Assembly: GCA_963724435.1 (NCBI GenBank)
Contig: CAVRUN010000012.1
Location: 1-64,000, forward strand
DNA from: AP-15 sp963724435
GTDB taxonomy: Bacteria; Pseudomonadota; Alphaproteobacteria; ATCC43930; CGMCC-115725
DNA length: 64,000 nucleotides
Direction: 5' to 3'
Below the pieces are notes generated by a model. The model was not told where the DNA came from. It saw only the letters and a program-made list of their open reading frames with translations, and ran no database searches. Made by a program: the position numbers and the translations under genes. This document shows positions 46,569 to 53,967 of the stretch, in pieces (within the stretch, counting starts at the first letter, position 1; each line of letters opens with the position of its first letter).

Positions 46569-48287
46569 CTATCGGCCCGCCCGCACGAGGCGGCCGGGGC
46601 GGACGCCAGTGTCTTCGCCATTTTCGAAGACCGGGGTCCCGGCGACGAAAGTCGCGCGGTAGCCGTCGACATGCTGCACCAGCCGGCGGCCGCCGGCCGG
46701 CAGGTCCTGGACGACCTCGGGCTGGTGAAGGCGTAGCTGGTCGAAGTCGATGATGTTGACGTCGGCGCGCAGCCCCGGGCGCAGCCGGCCGCGATCCTTA
46801 AAACCGAAGAAATCGGCGGTCTCGCTGGTCTGCATCTTGACGAGCTGCGGCAGCGGCAGGCAGGGCCCGCGCTTCCGATCGCGGCCCCAATGCGACAGCA
46901 TGAACGATGGCACGCTGGCATCGACGATAGCGCCGCAATGTGCGCCGCCGTCACTGAGGCCAAGCAAAGTGCCGGGGTCGGTCAGCATTTCGCGTACCGT
47001 CTCGTGATCGCCGTCGGTGTAGTTGACGATGGGGAAGAACAGAAAATTATCGAGCTTCTCGGTCAGGTAATCATAGGCGACCTCCTGCGGGCTCGCATTG
47101 CACTTTGCGGCAATTGCGGCGATGCTCTTCTCGGGCGAGGGCTCGTAATCAGGCGTCGTGCCGCTCATCACGAACATCTTGTCCCAGCGGCCGACCATGT
47201 TCTGTCGCGCCTGCGACAGCCGCGCGAGCTGGCGTTCTGACGGCTCCTCAGAGAGAAGCTGGGCGCGTAGCGCGGGGTCGCGCATTCGCTCGATGCGCTC
47301 CTTTGGCGACAGGCGCTCCAGCGGGATGTAGCTCGGGCGGATCGCGAACGGGTTGAACGAGCCGGCGACGCCCTGGATGATGCCGACCGGCCGCCCGGCA
47401 ACCTGCGCCGTAATGCTGGCGCCTTCGGCGCGCGCCTTATGGACGGCTTGCATCAGACGCCTCCAGCGCATCGGGTCCTTGACCCGGTCGGTCAGGAGGA
47501 ACCAGACCGGTCGGCCGGTCTCCTTCGAGAGCCGCGTCATCCAGGCGAATTCGGCCGTCTCGTCGACAAAGTCGCTGTTCATGCCAAAGGTGCCGCCGCC
47601 GACCGCGGCCATCGCCTGCCCGATACCGTAAAGCTCCTGCTCCTCGGCGAAATGGCCGGGGACGAGCTGACCGTCATTGGTCTTGTGAGAGTAGGTACGC
47701 GACGTCGTGAAGCCGAACGCGCCCGCCCGAAGCGACTCCTCGGTGAGGCGTCGCATTTCCGCTATGTCCTGGGCGGTCGCGACTTCACGGTTAATGCCGC
47801 GCTCGCCCATCACAAAGACGCGCAGCGGATGATGCGGGATCTGCGTGGCGATATCGATCGTCCGCGGCATCCGATCGAGCGCGTCGAGATATTCGGGGAA
47901 GCTTTCCCAATCCCATTTGAGGCCCTCGGCGAGCGCCGTGCCGGGGATGTCCTCGATCGCCTCCATCAGGTCGATGAGGCCCCCGCGGTGCTCCTTGCGA
48001 ACCGGAGCGAAGCCGACGCCGCAATTACCGAAGAGGATCGTCGTTACGCCATGCCACGACGACGGGGCCAACACCGGGTCCCAGGTTGCCTGGCCGTCAT
48101 AATGGGTATGGACATCGACCCAGCCGGGGGTGACGAGCAGACCGTTCGCTTCGATCTCGCGTTTGGCTGCCCCGGCCTTGCCGCCAACCGCGGTTAGTTT
48201 GCCATTATCGATCGCAATGTCACCGGTAAAGGCCTCGCCGCCGGTGCCATCCAGGATCGTCCCGCCGCGGATCGCGATGTCATGCAT
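46569..48287 (-). CDS. Amidohydrolase, N-acyl-D-amino-acid deacylase type
   Basis: A 572-residue metallo-amidohydrolase. It starts MHDIAIRGGTILDGTGGEAF (an alternative ATG at 48305 adds six residues). The first metal motif is VDVHTHYDGQATWDP (His60, His62) and the later acid is in LLGLSDGGAHCGA. It has the ETADFFGFKDRGRLRPGLRADV end of the D-aminoacylase group. Most members cleave N-acyl-D-amino acids; others open cyclic amides. It heads the eight-gene minus-strand array. Confidence 0.9.
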   Translation of the reverse strand: MHDIAIRGGTILDGTGGEAFTGDIAIDNGKLTAVGGKAGAAKREIEANGLLVTPGWVDVHTHYDGQATWDPVLAPSSWHGVTTILFGNCGVGFAPVRKEHRGGLIDLMEAIEDIPGTALAEGLKWDWESFPEYLDALDRMPRTIDIATQIPHHPLRVFVMGERGINREVATAQDIAEMRRLTEESLRAGAFGFTTSRTYSHKTNDGQLVPGHFAEEQELYGIGQAMAAVGGGTFGMNSDFVDETAEFAWMTRLSKETGRPVWFLLTDRVKDPMRWRRLMQAVHKARAEGASITAQVAGRPVGIIQGVAGSFNPFAIRPSYIPLERLSPKERIERMRDPALRAQLLSEEPSERQLARLSQARQNMVGRWDKMFVMSGTTPDYEPSPEKSIAAIAAKCNASPQEVAYDYLTEKLDNFLFFPIVNYTDGDHETVREMLTDPGTLLGLSDGGAHCGAIVDASVPSFMLSHWGRDRKRGPCLPLPQLVKMQTSETADFFGFKDRGRLRPGLRADVNIIDFDQLRLHQPEVVQDLPAGGRRLVQHVDGYRATFVAGTPVFENGEDTGVRPGRLVRAGR

Positions 48288-48549
48288 GGTTTTCGCCCCG
48301 AACATGCCCTTGCTGCGCTGAGGGCAGCATGCGCCCGCGATCGTGCTTCGGCAATCGGCGGGGCCACGCGACGTGCGAGGGTCGCCATGCCCTCCGTGCA
48401 GATCGACATACACCCCAACTACCGATCGGCAACAGCGCTGCACGCGCCGCCTTTCCCGGAGGCGGGATAGCGGTTTTGGGGAAAATCGGAACTCACACCA
48501 AACCGATCAGGTTTACGGAAGCGTAGTTACAACCGAGGAACCAAATAAT

Positions 48550-48843
48550 ATGATCAGACATCTACTCACTGGTGTGGCTGCGCTCGGATTGATGACCGGT
48601 GTCGCCCTGGCGCAGCAAGGCGTTCCGGGGTCGGGCTCGTCCACCACCACTGTGACCTCGGGCCCGAACGGTTCCAGCACGACCTCGACCAAACAAGGCA
48701 CTGGGTGGAACGGGAACGCCGTGACCAAGCAGGACACATACAAGGAAGGGGCGGCGGGCAGTTCCGAGACGCACAGCAAGACCGAGGCTGACCCCGCAAG
48801 CGGCGGCACGACAACGAGCAAGACGACGACAACCAAGCCGTAA
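48550..48843 (+). CDS. Small secreted Ser/Thr-rich protein
   Basis: A 97-residue protein with a signal peptide (LLTGVAALGLMTGVALAQQ, cleavage after about residue 21). The mature part is low-complexity, rich in Ser, Thr, Gly and Lys (GSGSSTTTVTSGPNGSS, TTTSKTTTTKP). No catalytic motif. The likely location is the periplasm or cell surface. A strong hairpin terminator lies about 90 bases downstream. Confidence 0.75.
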   Translation: MIRHLLTGVAALGLMTGVALAQQGVPGSGSSTTTVTSGPNGSSTTSTKQGTGWNGNAVTKQDTYKEGAAGSSETHSKTEADPASGGTTTSKTTTTKP

Positions 48844-48931
48844 GTCTCGGCGCTTGACTGGGCCTCAAACCCGCGCGACACTCTGCCGCATAAAGCCTCG
48901 GGCGGAGGCAGACCAGGCGGGCTTAGCGGCG

Positions 48932-48966
48932 AAAGTGGCCCTCACTAGCTGAGGGCCACTTTTTTG
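48932..48966 (+). terminator. Rho-independent terminator
   Basis: An 11-base-pair perfect stem, AGTGGCCCTCA (48934-48944) with TGAGGGCCACT (48950-48960), a 5-base loop CTAGC and a run of six T. It lies downstream of the small secreted protein gene on the plus strand. It may act in both directions, because an A run precedes the stem. Confidence 0.9.
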
Positions 48967-49014
48967 CCGACACTTGGGCCTCGCTTTCGGCCGAGCAAAC
49001 CAGCTCGGGTGCGA

Positions 49015-49257
49015 TCAGCAAATTTTAGGATTTCTGCACGAGCCCGTTTTAAGTTCTGTTAAACTATTTTGCACCTCACCCATTTCTCTCTTCAATTCGG
49101 CTAAATCGGTTTGGATAGCGACCAGCCTCAGATATACGGATTGCAAGGTGTAGCCGCGACTTTCTTGCGCCGACGCAGTGATCGGCGGAACCAATAAATT
49201 TGCCCAAACGCCAAAGCATGTTGCAAGGATCAGAAATAAGATCGTTCTGTCTTTCAT
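49015..49257 (-). CDS. Small exported/anchored coiled-coil protein
   Basis: An 80-residue protein. The N-terminal hydrophobic helix (ILFLILATCFGVWANLLVPP) could be a signal peptide or anchor. The second half has a heptad-like amphipathic helix (LRLVAIQTDLAELKREMGEVQNSLTELK). It starts at ATG 49257 after GAGGAG. Function unknown. Confidence 0.65.
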   Translation of the reverse strand: MKDRTILFLILATCFGVWANLLVPPITASAQESRGYTLQSVYLRLVAIQTDLAELKREMGEVQNSLTELKTGSCRNPKIC

Positions 49258-49430
49258 GTGGCTCCTCGATCACAAACCTACGTTCCCTTCGACACCGAGA
49301 ACTGTACGCGGGCTAATATACTGCGGCTGCGGGAGCCGGCGCGCGGATATGGTGGTGAGTGGGATGCGTGCCACGGGACATAACGGCGCGGCCCGGCGTT
49401 GACGCTGCGATAACCCGCGCGGAGGGAACA

Positions 49431-49649
49431 ATGCATTGGCGTTATGAGATCGTGCCGGTCGGAGGTCATCATCGATTGGCGGACGGGAGCTTTGACGCGC
49501 CCGATATCGAGGCCGCGATGCACCACGTCCAGACCGTCTATGAGCGCGGTGTTAGCGCCGATGCCGAACTCGATGTGCGTCTGCTTGACAGCTCAGGCAA
49601 GGAAGCGTGGCGCGGTACTTATGTGCGCCCGAATACCAAAACACGATAA
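49431..49649 (+). CDS. Small conserved hypothetical protein
   Basis: A 72-residue soluble protein starting after a GGAGGGAACA ribosome site at ATG 49431. It has an alternating beta/alpha pattern (WRYEIVPVGGH, APDIEAAMHHVQTVYERG, AELDVRLLDSSGKEAWRGTYV). No family is recognised. It is divergent from the coiled-coil gene. Confidence 0.65.
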   Translation: MHWRYEIVPVGGHHRLADGSFDAPDIEAAMHHVQTVYERGVSADAELDVRLLDSSGKEAWRGTYVRPNTKTR

Positions 49650-49694
49650 GCCGCTTTACTACGGTTTTGCAGTCAATAAAAAACCTACGTAGTC

Positions 49695-49908
49695 ATGTAT
49701 TTTCTACGACGGGGCAGGGCATGCCACTTCACCGCTTGCATGTGCATTGCCGTCGTTCTCACTGCGGTTACGAGCGTCGGTTCCGCGGCTCAGTCAAATC
49801 CGGTCAATGCGGTCAGGCCCGGAGGTCAAGGGGTATTAACAAAACGGATTGATTGGCTTGTCGCCAGCTCCCTCCGCACCTACCATCACATTGGAGTTGC
49901 GTCGGTTT
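49695..49908 (+). CDS. Possible small secreted-protein fragment upstream of IS3
   Basis: An open frame of about 70 codons with a plausible export signal (MCIAVVLTAVTSVGSAAQS), running directly into the left end of the IS3 copy at 49909. The start has no clear ribosome site. It may be the 5' part of the gene whose 3' part is at 51115-51345, but the two frames do not join after excision of the IS, so this is uncertain. It may instead be a short independent gene or no gene. Confidence 0.35.
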
Positions 49909-49925
49909 AGTGGAGAGGCATTAGG

Positions 49926-50786
49926 TCATTTGGCGGCCGTTTTTTCGAACTGTACCGGGCTTGTAAAGTCGAGGGCGGAATGGCGCCGGACGGGATTGTA
50001 GAAGCCGTCAATGTAGCGGCCAATGGCCTGGGTCGCTTGTTGGCGGGTATAGAAGATGGTCCGCCACACCCGCTCAGATTTCAGCGTCTTGAAGAACGTC
50101 TCCACCATGGCGTTGTCGTAGCAGTTCCCCTTTGCCGACATTGAGATCAGGATGCCGTGCTTGCCGAGCTCGGCTTGATAATCGACCGAACAGTATTGGC
50201 TGCCCCGGTCTGAGTGATGGATCAGCCCGGCTGCTGGGCGGCGCACCGCCAGGGCTTTGCGCAGAGCGGCAAGAGCCAGATCGCGGTGCAGCCGGTCGCC
50301 GGTCGCCCAGCCGACGACCCGGCGGGCAAACAAGTCGATGATAACCGCGAGGTACAGCCAACCCTCGCGGGTCCAGACATAGGAAATATCGGCACCCCAT
50401 TTCTCGTCGGGCCCGGTTGCCGCGAAGTCCTGATCGAGCAGGTTTGGCGCCACCGGCCACGGATGCTGGCTGTCGGTGGTGCGCTTAAACCGCCGCTTCT
50501 GTCGAGCCCTGAGCCCGTTCTCCCGCATCAGACGCGCCGTCCGGCGGCGACCGACGGTGAGGCCGCTGTCCCGCAATTCCCGCATCATCCGGGGGCTGCC
50601 ATAGGTGCCGTTCGACAGCGTAAAGGCCGACCGGACATGCGCCAGCAGCACCATGTCATCGCGTTGGCGGCGGCACGCCGGCCGACCGCGCCAGGCAAAA
50701 TAGCCGCTTTGGCTGACACCGAGTACGCCGCACAGACGATGGATCGGGAATTCCGCTTTCGCCGTATCGATGAGCGCGAACCTCAT
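49926..50786 (-). CDS. IS3-family transposase OrfB (DDE integrase domain)
   Basis: A 286-residue catalytic subunit. DDE residues are the Asp in WGADISYVW, the Asp in LIHHSDRGSQYCSVDY and the Glu in YDNAMVETFFKTLKSE. An N-terminal HTH_21-like region (FPIHRLCGVLGVSQSGYFAWRGRP) precedes the integrase core. Its ATG overlaps the OrfA stop (ATGA, 50783-50786). A fused OrfAB can arise by -1 slippage on six T (plus-strand A run at 50805-50810). Confidence 0.95.
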   Translation of the reverse strand: MRFALIDTAKAEFPIHRLCGVLGVSQSGYFAWRGRPACRRQRDDMVLLAHVRSAFTLSNGTYGSPRMMRELRDSGLTVGRRRTARLMRENGLRARQKRRFKRTTDSQHPWPVAPNLLDQDFAATGPDEKWGADISYVWTREGWLYLAVIIDLFARRVVGWATGDRLHRDLALAALRKALAVRRPAAGLIHHSDRGSQYCSVDYQAELGKHGILISMSAKGNCYDNAMVETFFKTLKSERVWRTIFYTRQQATQAIGRYIDGFYNPVRRHSALDFTSPVQFEKTAAK

Positions 50787-51088
50787 CGACTTCCCGCCCG
50801 GGCGAAAAAAGCCGTCGCCTTCTTCAGGATGTCCCGCTCCTGGCGGAGGATCTCGTTCTCCCGGCGCAGCCGTTTCAGCTCTGCCGTGACATCGCCCTCT
50901 GCCGCCGTCGTTGGGTCGGCAGCACGCCGATCCCGACTCCAACTCATCCAGCGGACCAGCGTCGACAGCCCGATCCCCAGATCGCCGGCGATCTCGCGCT
51001 GCGTTCGCCCGCTGGTTTGCACCAGGCGGACCGCTTCCTCCTCAAATTCTTTCGTAAACCGTCGCTGCTGCATCTTCGAGTTCCTCAC
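50783..51088 (-). CDS. IS3-family transposase OrfA (helix-turn-helix)
   Basis: A 101-residue DNA-binding subunit: FTKEFEEEAVRLVQTSGRTQ, then a helix-turn-helix (REIAGDLGIGLSTLVRWM) and a C-terminal leucine-zipper-like helix (LKRLRRENEILRQERDILKKATAFF). The TTTTTTC slippery run near its 3' end allows the OrfAB fusion. Standard for the family. Confidence 0.94.
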   Translation of the reverse strand: MRNSKMQQRRFTKEFEEEAVRLVQTSGRTQREIAGDLGIGLSTLVRWMSWSRDRRAADPTTAAEGDVTAELKRLRRENEILRQERDILKKATAFFARAGSR

Positions 51089-51114
51089 CGCTCATAGGGG
51101 AACTCTCCACTTTT

Positions 51115-51345
51115 CCGAAGCAAGTCCACATCCGCCTGCCGGAACGCATTGCAATTGGCGATACCATTCCCCTCTCCTTCGGCAGCAGCACCAAGACCTA
51201 TAGTTTTTCAGTCGCCCAGATAACGCTCAACGGCAATCATTGTGAGATCTTCAGTCGGGCCGAAATTCATCATCACAGGGACAAGATCAACGTCACACCT
51301 TGCTACCCGGCAGCCGGGGAAAACCCCAGTCACAGCCCGCAATAG
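51115..51345 (+). pseudogene. 3' fragment of a gene interrupted by IS3
   Basis: Directly after the IS3 right end, one frame reads PKQVHIRLPERIAIGDTIPL, SFGSSTKTYSFSVAQITL, NGNHCEIFSRAEIHHHRDKI and ends at TAG 51343-51345. The beta-rich pattern and the immediate start at the IS border mark it as the C-terminal part of a disrupted gene. The family is not recognised. The 5' part may lie before 49906 but cannot be joined in frame. Confidence 0.6.
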
Positions 51346-52030
51346 GGCTAGCGCGCAGATAGTTCGCAGATCCGCCAGCGCCTAGAGCACACCGCTCCAG
51401 CTGACGCCGGTGATGAGTCCCAAGAGCCAGCGTCAGGACCTCGCGGGTGCGCACCCAGGTTCCAAACTCGACTGCCTTCGTGCCAGCCTTTTTGGGCCCC
51501 GGCCTGGACAACAGCGCGCAGTCGATCCGGATCGGCATTGGATCGGGAGCCATGGGCGGTCTGGCCAATTGCAGTCTGCGCCCGCGGCGGCAACAGAGGG
51601 AGACCGAGGAGGAGCGAAAGTTTAGCTTTCATGATCGGTCCAGTTGGAGCCTCGCCGCAGAGCAACCTGCGACCATCGATTTCGTAAAGGACGATGTCGT
51701 CCGCCGTTCGTGCCCTCCCTAATTGGCATTGACAGCAAGCCGGTCGATTGCGCTTAGCCATTCGCCAAGGCCCCCGACGATCCCGCCCCCGTGCTCGCGC
51801 AAATACGCGCCCAGGCCGCCTCAACCGATCGTCCCAAACTAACTGTCGGCGCGACATCCTAAGTTGGGCCGAAAGGCGCGTAAAGAGAATGATCCGCGGG
51901 CCGCCCTAACCAAATAGTGGTAGAATCGGGTCTGGCCTTCCATCTAATGCGGTGCAGATTTCGCCGCTGTCGCCCATGTTCGACCGCCCCCGCGCTGGCA
52001 ACCATGGCCTGGAGTTGCTAACTGTTTTGC
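51346..52030. other. Degenerate intergenic stretch
   Basis: About 685 bases with no convincing gene. A minus-strand frame (51348-51857) includes a signal-like segment (MKAKLSLLLGLPLLPPRAQ) and an adjacent shifted frame (51293-51568). These could be remains of a small exported protein, but neither frame has a recognisable family. Composition and position between an IS and a toxin-antitoxin pair suggest relics of earlier insertions. Confidence 0.4.
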
Positions 52031-52339
52031 ATGGACAAAGGAGAGATTTTGTCGGCCCTCCGCGCCCATGAGGCCGAACTCCGGGCATCGGGCATCGAAC
52101 GGCTGTCGATATTCGGCTCAGCCGCTCGCGGCGACGCGACCGAGGCGTCGGATGTGGATGTGCTCATCCGGTTTGGTGCCGAGGCCTCGCACGACGGTTT
52201 TGCCCATTTCGGCCAACTCGAAGCGCTCAACCAGCGTCTCCGCGAGATCATCGGTCGACCCGTCGATATCGTTGCCGAGCCTGTCAATAAAGAACGACTG
52301 CGCCGCAACATCGAAAAGGATGCGGTCCTTGTCTTCTGA
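52031..52339 (+). CDS. mntA: MntA-type nucleotidyltransferase antitoxin
   Basis: A 102-residue minimal nucleotidyltransferase. The active site is complete: SIFGSAARGDATEASDVDVLI with Gly29-Ser30 and Asp41/Asp43. Paired HEPN toxins of the HepT type are neutralised by MntA through adenylylation of a Tyr (established for this family). The hepT gene starts within its last 20 bases. ATG 52031 has GGACAAAGGAG just inside the coding start; no better start is evident. Confidence 0.92.
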   Translation: MDKGEILSALRAHEAELRASGIERLSIFGSAARGDATEASDVDVLIRFGAEASHDGFAHFGQLEALNQRLREIIGRPVDIVAEPVNKERLRRNIEKDAVLVF

Positions 52340-52689
52340 AAAACAGGCCCCTTGGTTTGAAGACATTCTCGAAAATATCGCCCGCATCGAACGGTTTACG
52401 ACAGCCTTGGACATCGCGAAACTGGGTGAAAATGAACAAGCATTCTTTGCCGTTTTGCACGCGTTGTTGATTATCAGCGAGTTCGGCTCGCAGGCTTGGG
52501 ACCGTGGCTGAAGTGATGGCGCTCGGTCCACCTTGGCGCGCCATTCGCGACTTGGGGAATGTCTTGCGACATGCTTATGACGGCGTCGACCCGGCGGTGA
52601 TAGCCCGTATCATCCGGAACGACCTCGCCAGTCTAAAGCAAGCTGTCGAGCAGGCTCATGCAGAAATGTCTGCCGGGAAGCAGCCATAA
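52320..52689 (+). pseudogene. hepT: HepT-type HEPN toxin, frameshifted
   Basis: The first part (ATG 52320) gives PWFEDILENIARIERFTTAL, ENEQAFFAVLHALLIISEFGSQA and stops at TGA 52509. The second part in the +1 frame continues GTVAEVMALGPPWRAIRDLG, NVLRHAYDGVD, with the HEPN RNase motif (R-x-x-G-N-x-x-R-H-x-Y, Tyr being the known adenylylation site). One extra T near 52496 explains the shift. Joined, it is a normal toxin of about 120 residues. As written it is truncated before the catalytic motif, leaving an orphan antitoxin. Confidence 0.88.
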
Positions 52690-52839
52690 ACACCGTCGAC
52701 CCCGCGTCCAGTCGCAGCGGCGCACCGGCTCGTGTGGCATCGGTCTCGGCGCGGTCCTGATCGCCCTGACCTTCCACCCGCCCCGCCCCCTCTCGCTCGC
52801 CCTCCCGACCGCCACCCTCCCGCAACGCGCGTAGGCTGG

Positions 52840-53950
52840 TTATCGCGGGGGCTTGGTTTGTGCGATCTGATCATTGAACCAGGCGAGGTCGCTCTTCCAA
52901 ACCGCGTTGTCCGGCACCAGTTGCGTCATACGCACCATGATCGCTTGCCCTTGCTTCAACGCGCTGATCGCGTCGGCAGAGGCTCCCATCTGTTGGTGAA
53001 CGATGGCTATCCGGCCATAGGACACCGACAGATCGCGCTGCCAGCCGGCGTTGCCGCGGTCCGACTGCGCCAGCCGCTCTCTGATGGCGAGCCCGTCGCG
53101 AAACGATTTCAGCGCTTCCGGCAGATTGCCCTGCGCCACCAGCACATCGCCAACCCGATCGTAGCTGACCGACAGATCGCGCTGCCAGCCGGCGTTGCCG
53201 CGGTCCGACTGCGCCAGCCGCTCTCTGATGGCGAGCCCGTCGCGAAACGATTTCAGCGCTTCCGGCAGATTGCCCTGCGCCACCAGCACATCGCCAAGCC
53301 GATCGTAGCTGACCGACAGATCGCGCTGCCAGCCGGCGTTGCCGCGGTCCGATTGCGCCAGCCGCTCGGCAATCGCGAAACGATTTCAGCGCCTCCGGCA
53401 GATTGCCCTGCGCCACCAGCACATCGCCAACCCGATCGTAGCTGACCGACAGATCGCGCTGCCAGCCGGCGTTGCCGCGGTCCGACTGCGCCAGCCGCTC
53501 GGCAATCGCGAGCCCGTCGCGAAACGATTTCAGCGCCTCCGGCAGATTGCCCTGCGCCACCAGCACATCGCCAACCCGATCGTAGCTGACCGACAGATCG
53601 CGCTGCCAGCCGGCGTTGCCGCGGTCCGACTGCGCCAGCCGCTCGGCAATCGCGAGCCCGTCGCGAAACGATTTCAGCGCCTCCGGCAGATTGCCCTGCG
53701 CCACCAGCACATCGCCAATCTTGATAAAGCTGACCGACAGATCGCGCTGCCAGCCGGCGTTGCCGCGGTCCGACTGCGCCAGCCGCTCGGCAATCGCGAG
53801 CCCGTCGCGAAACGATTTCAGCGCTTCCGGCAGATTGCCCTGCGCCACCAGCACATCGCCAACCCGATCGTAGCTGACCGACAGGTCGCGCTGCCAGCCG
53901 GCGTTGCCGCGGTCCGACTGCGCCAGCCGCTCTCTGATGGCGCCCGGCAC
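52840..53950 (-). pseudogene. TPR-repeat protein, 5'-truncated and frameshifted by an 11-bp deletion
   Basis: Seven tandem TPR units of 48 residues (RLAQSDRGNAGWQRDLSVSY, DRVGDVLVAQGNLPEALKSF, RDGLAIAE), followed by a natural C-terminus (HQQMGASADAISALKQGQAIM...IAQTKPPR) ending at 52840. No natural N-terminus is present; the repeats stop at about 53950, next to the fadJ-like stop, where a GTG could serve. One unit (near 53371-53380) lacks 11 bases between CGCGA repeats, shifting the frame. The 5' end of the gene was probably lost in a rearrangement. Confidence 0.85.
53000..53940. repeat. 144-bp coding tandem repeat array (7 units)
   Basis: The marker GCTGACCG occurs at 53164, 53308, 53441, 53585, 53729 and 53873, that is every 144 bases except one interval of 133. 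A seventh, variant unit lies near 53020. Units are nearly identical in DNA, including silent positions, which points to recent amplification or gene conversion. They encode TPR motifs on the minus strand. Confidence 0.92.
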
Positions 53951-53967
53951 GTGCTTTGCGGGCCGCC

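Larger units (their letters stand above)
49909..51111 (-). mobile_element. IS3-family insertion sequence (complete, 1,203 bp)
   Basis: It contains the two overlapping transposase frames of IS3 elements. Terminal inverted repeats are AGTGGAGAG at 49909-49917 and CTCTCCACT at 51103-51111. Each end is followed by TTT (49906-49908 and 51112-51114), consistent with a 3-bp target duplication. Both frames are intact, so the element could be active and recent. It splits a gene whose end lies at 51115-51345. Confidence 0.9.

Noticed and set aside
51348..51857. 169-codon minus-strand frame with a signal-like segment
   Set aside because: No homology recognisable and competing frames overlap; kept only as a possible relic.
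53000..53940. Possible CRISPR array
   Set aside because: Repeats are 144 bases, contiguous without spacers, and encode TPR motifs.
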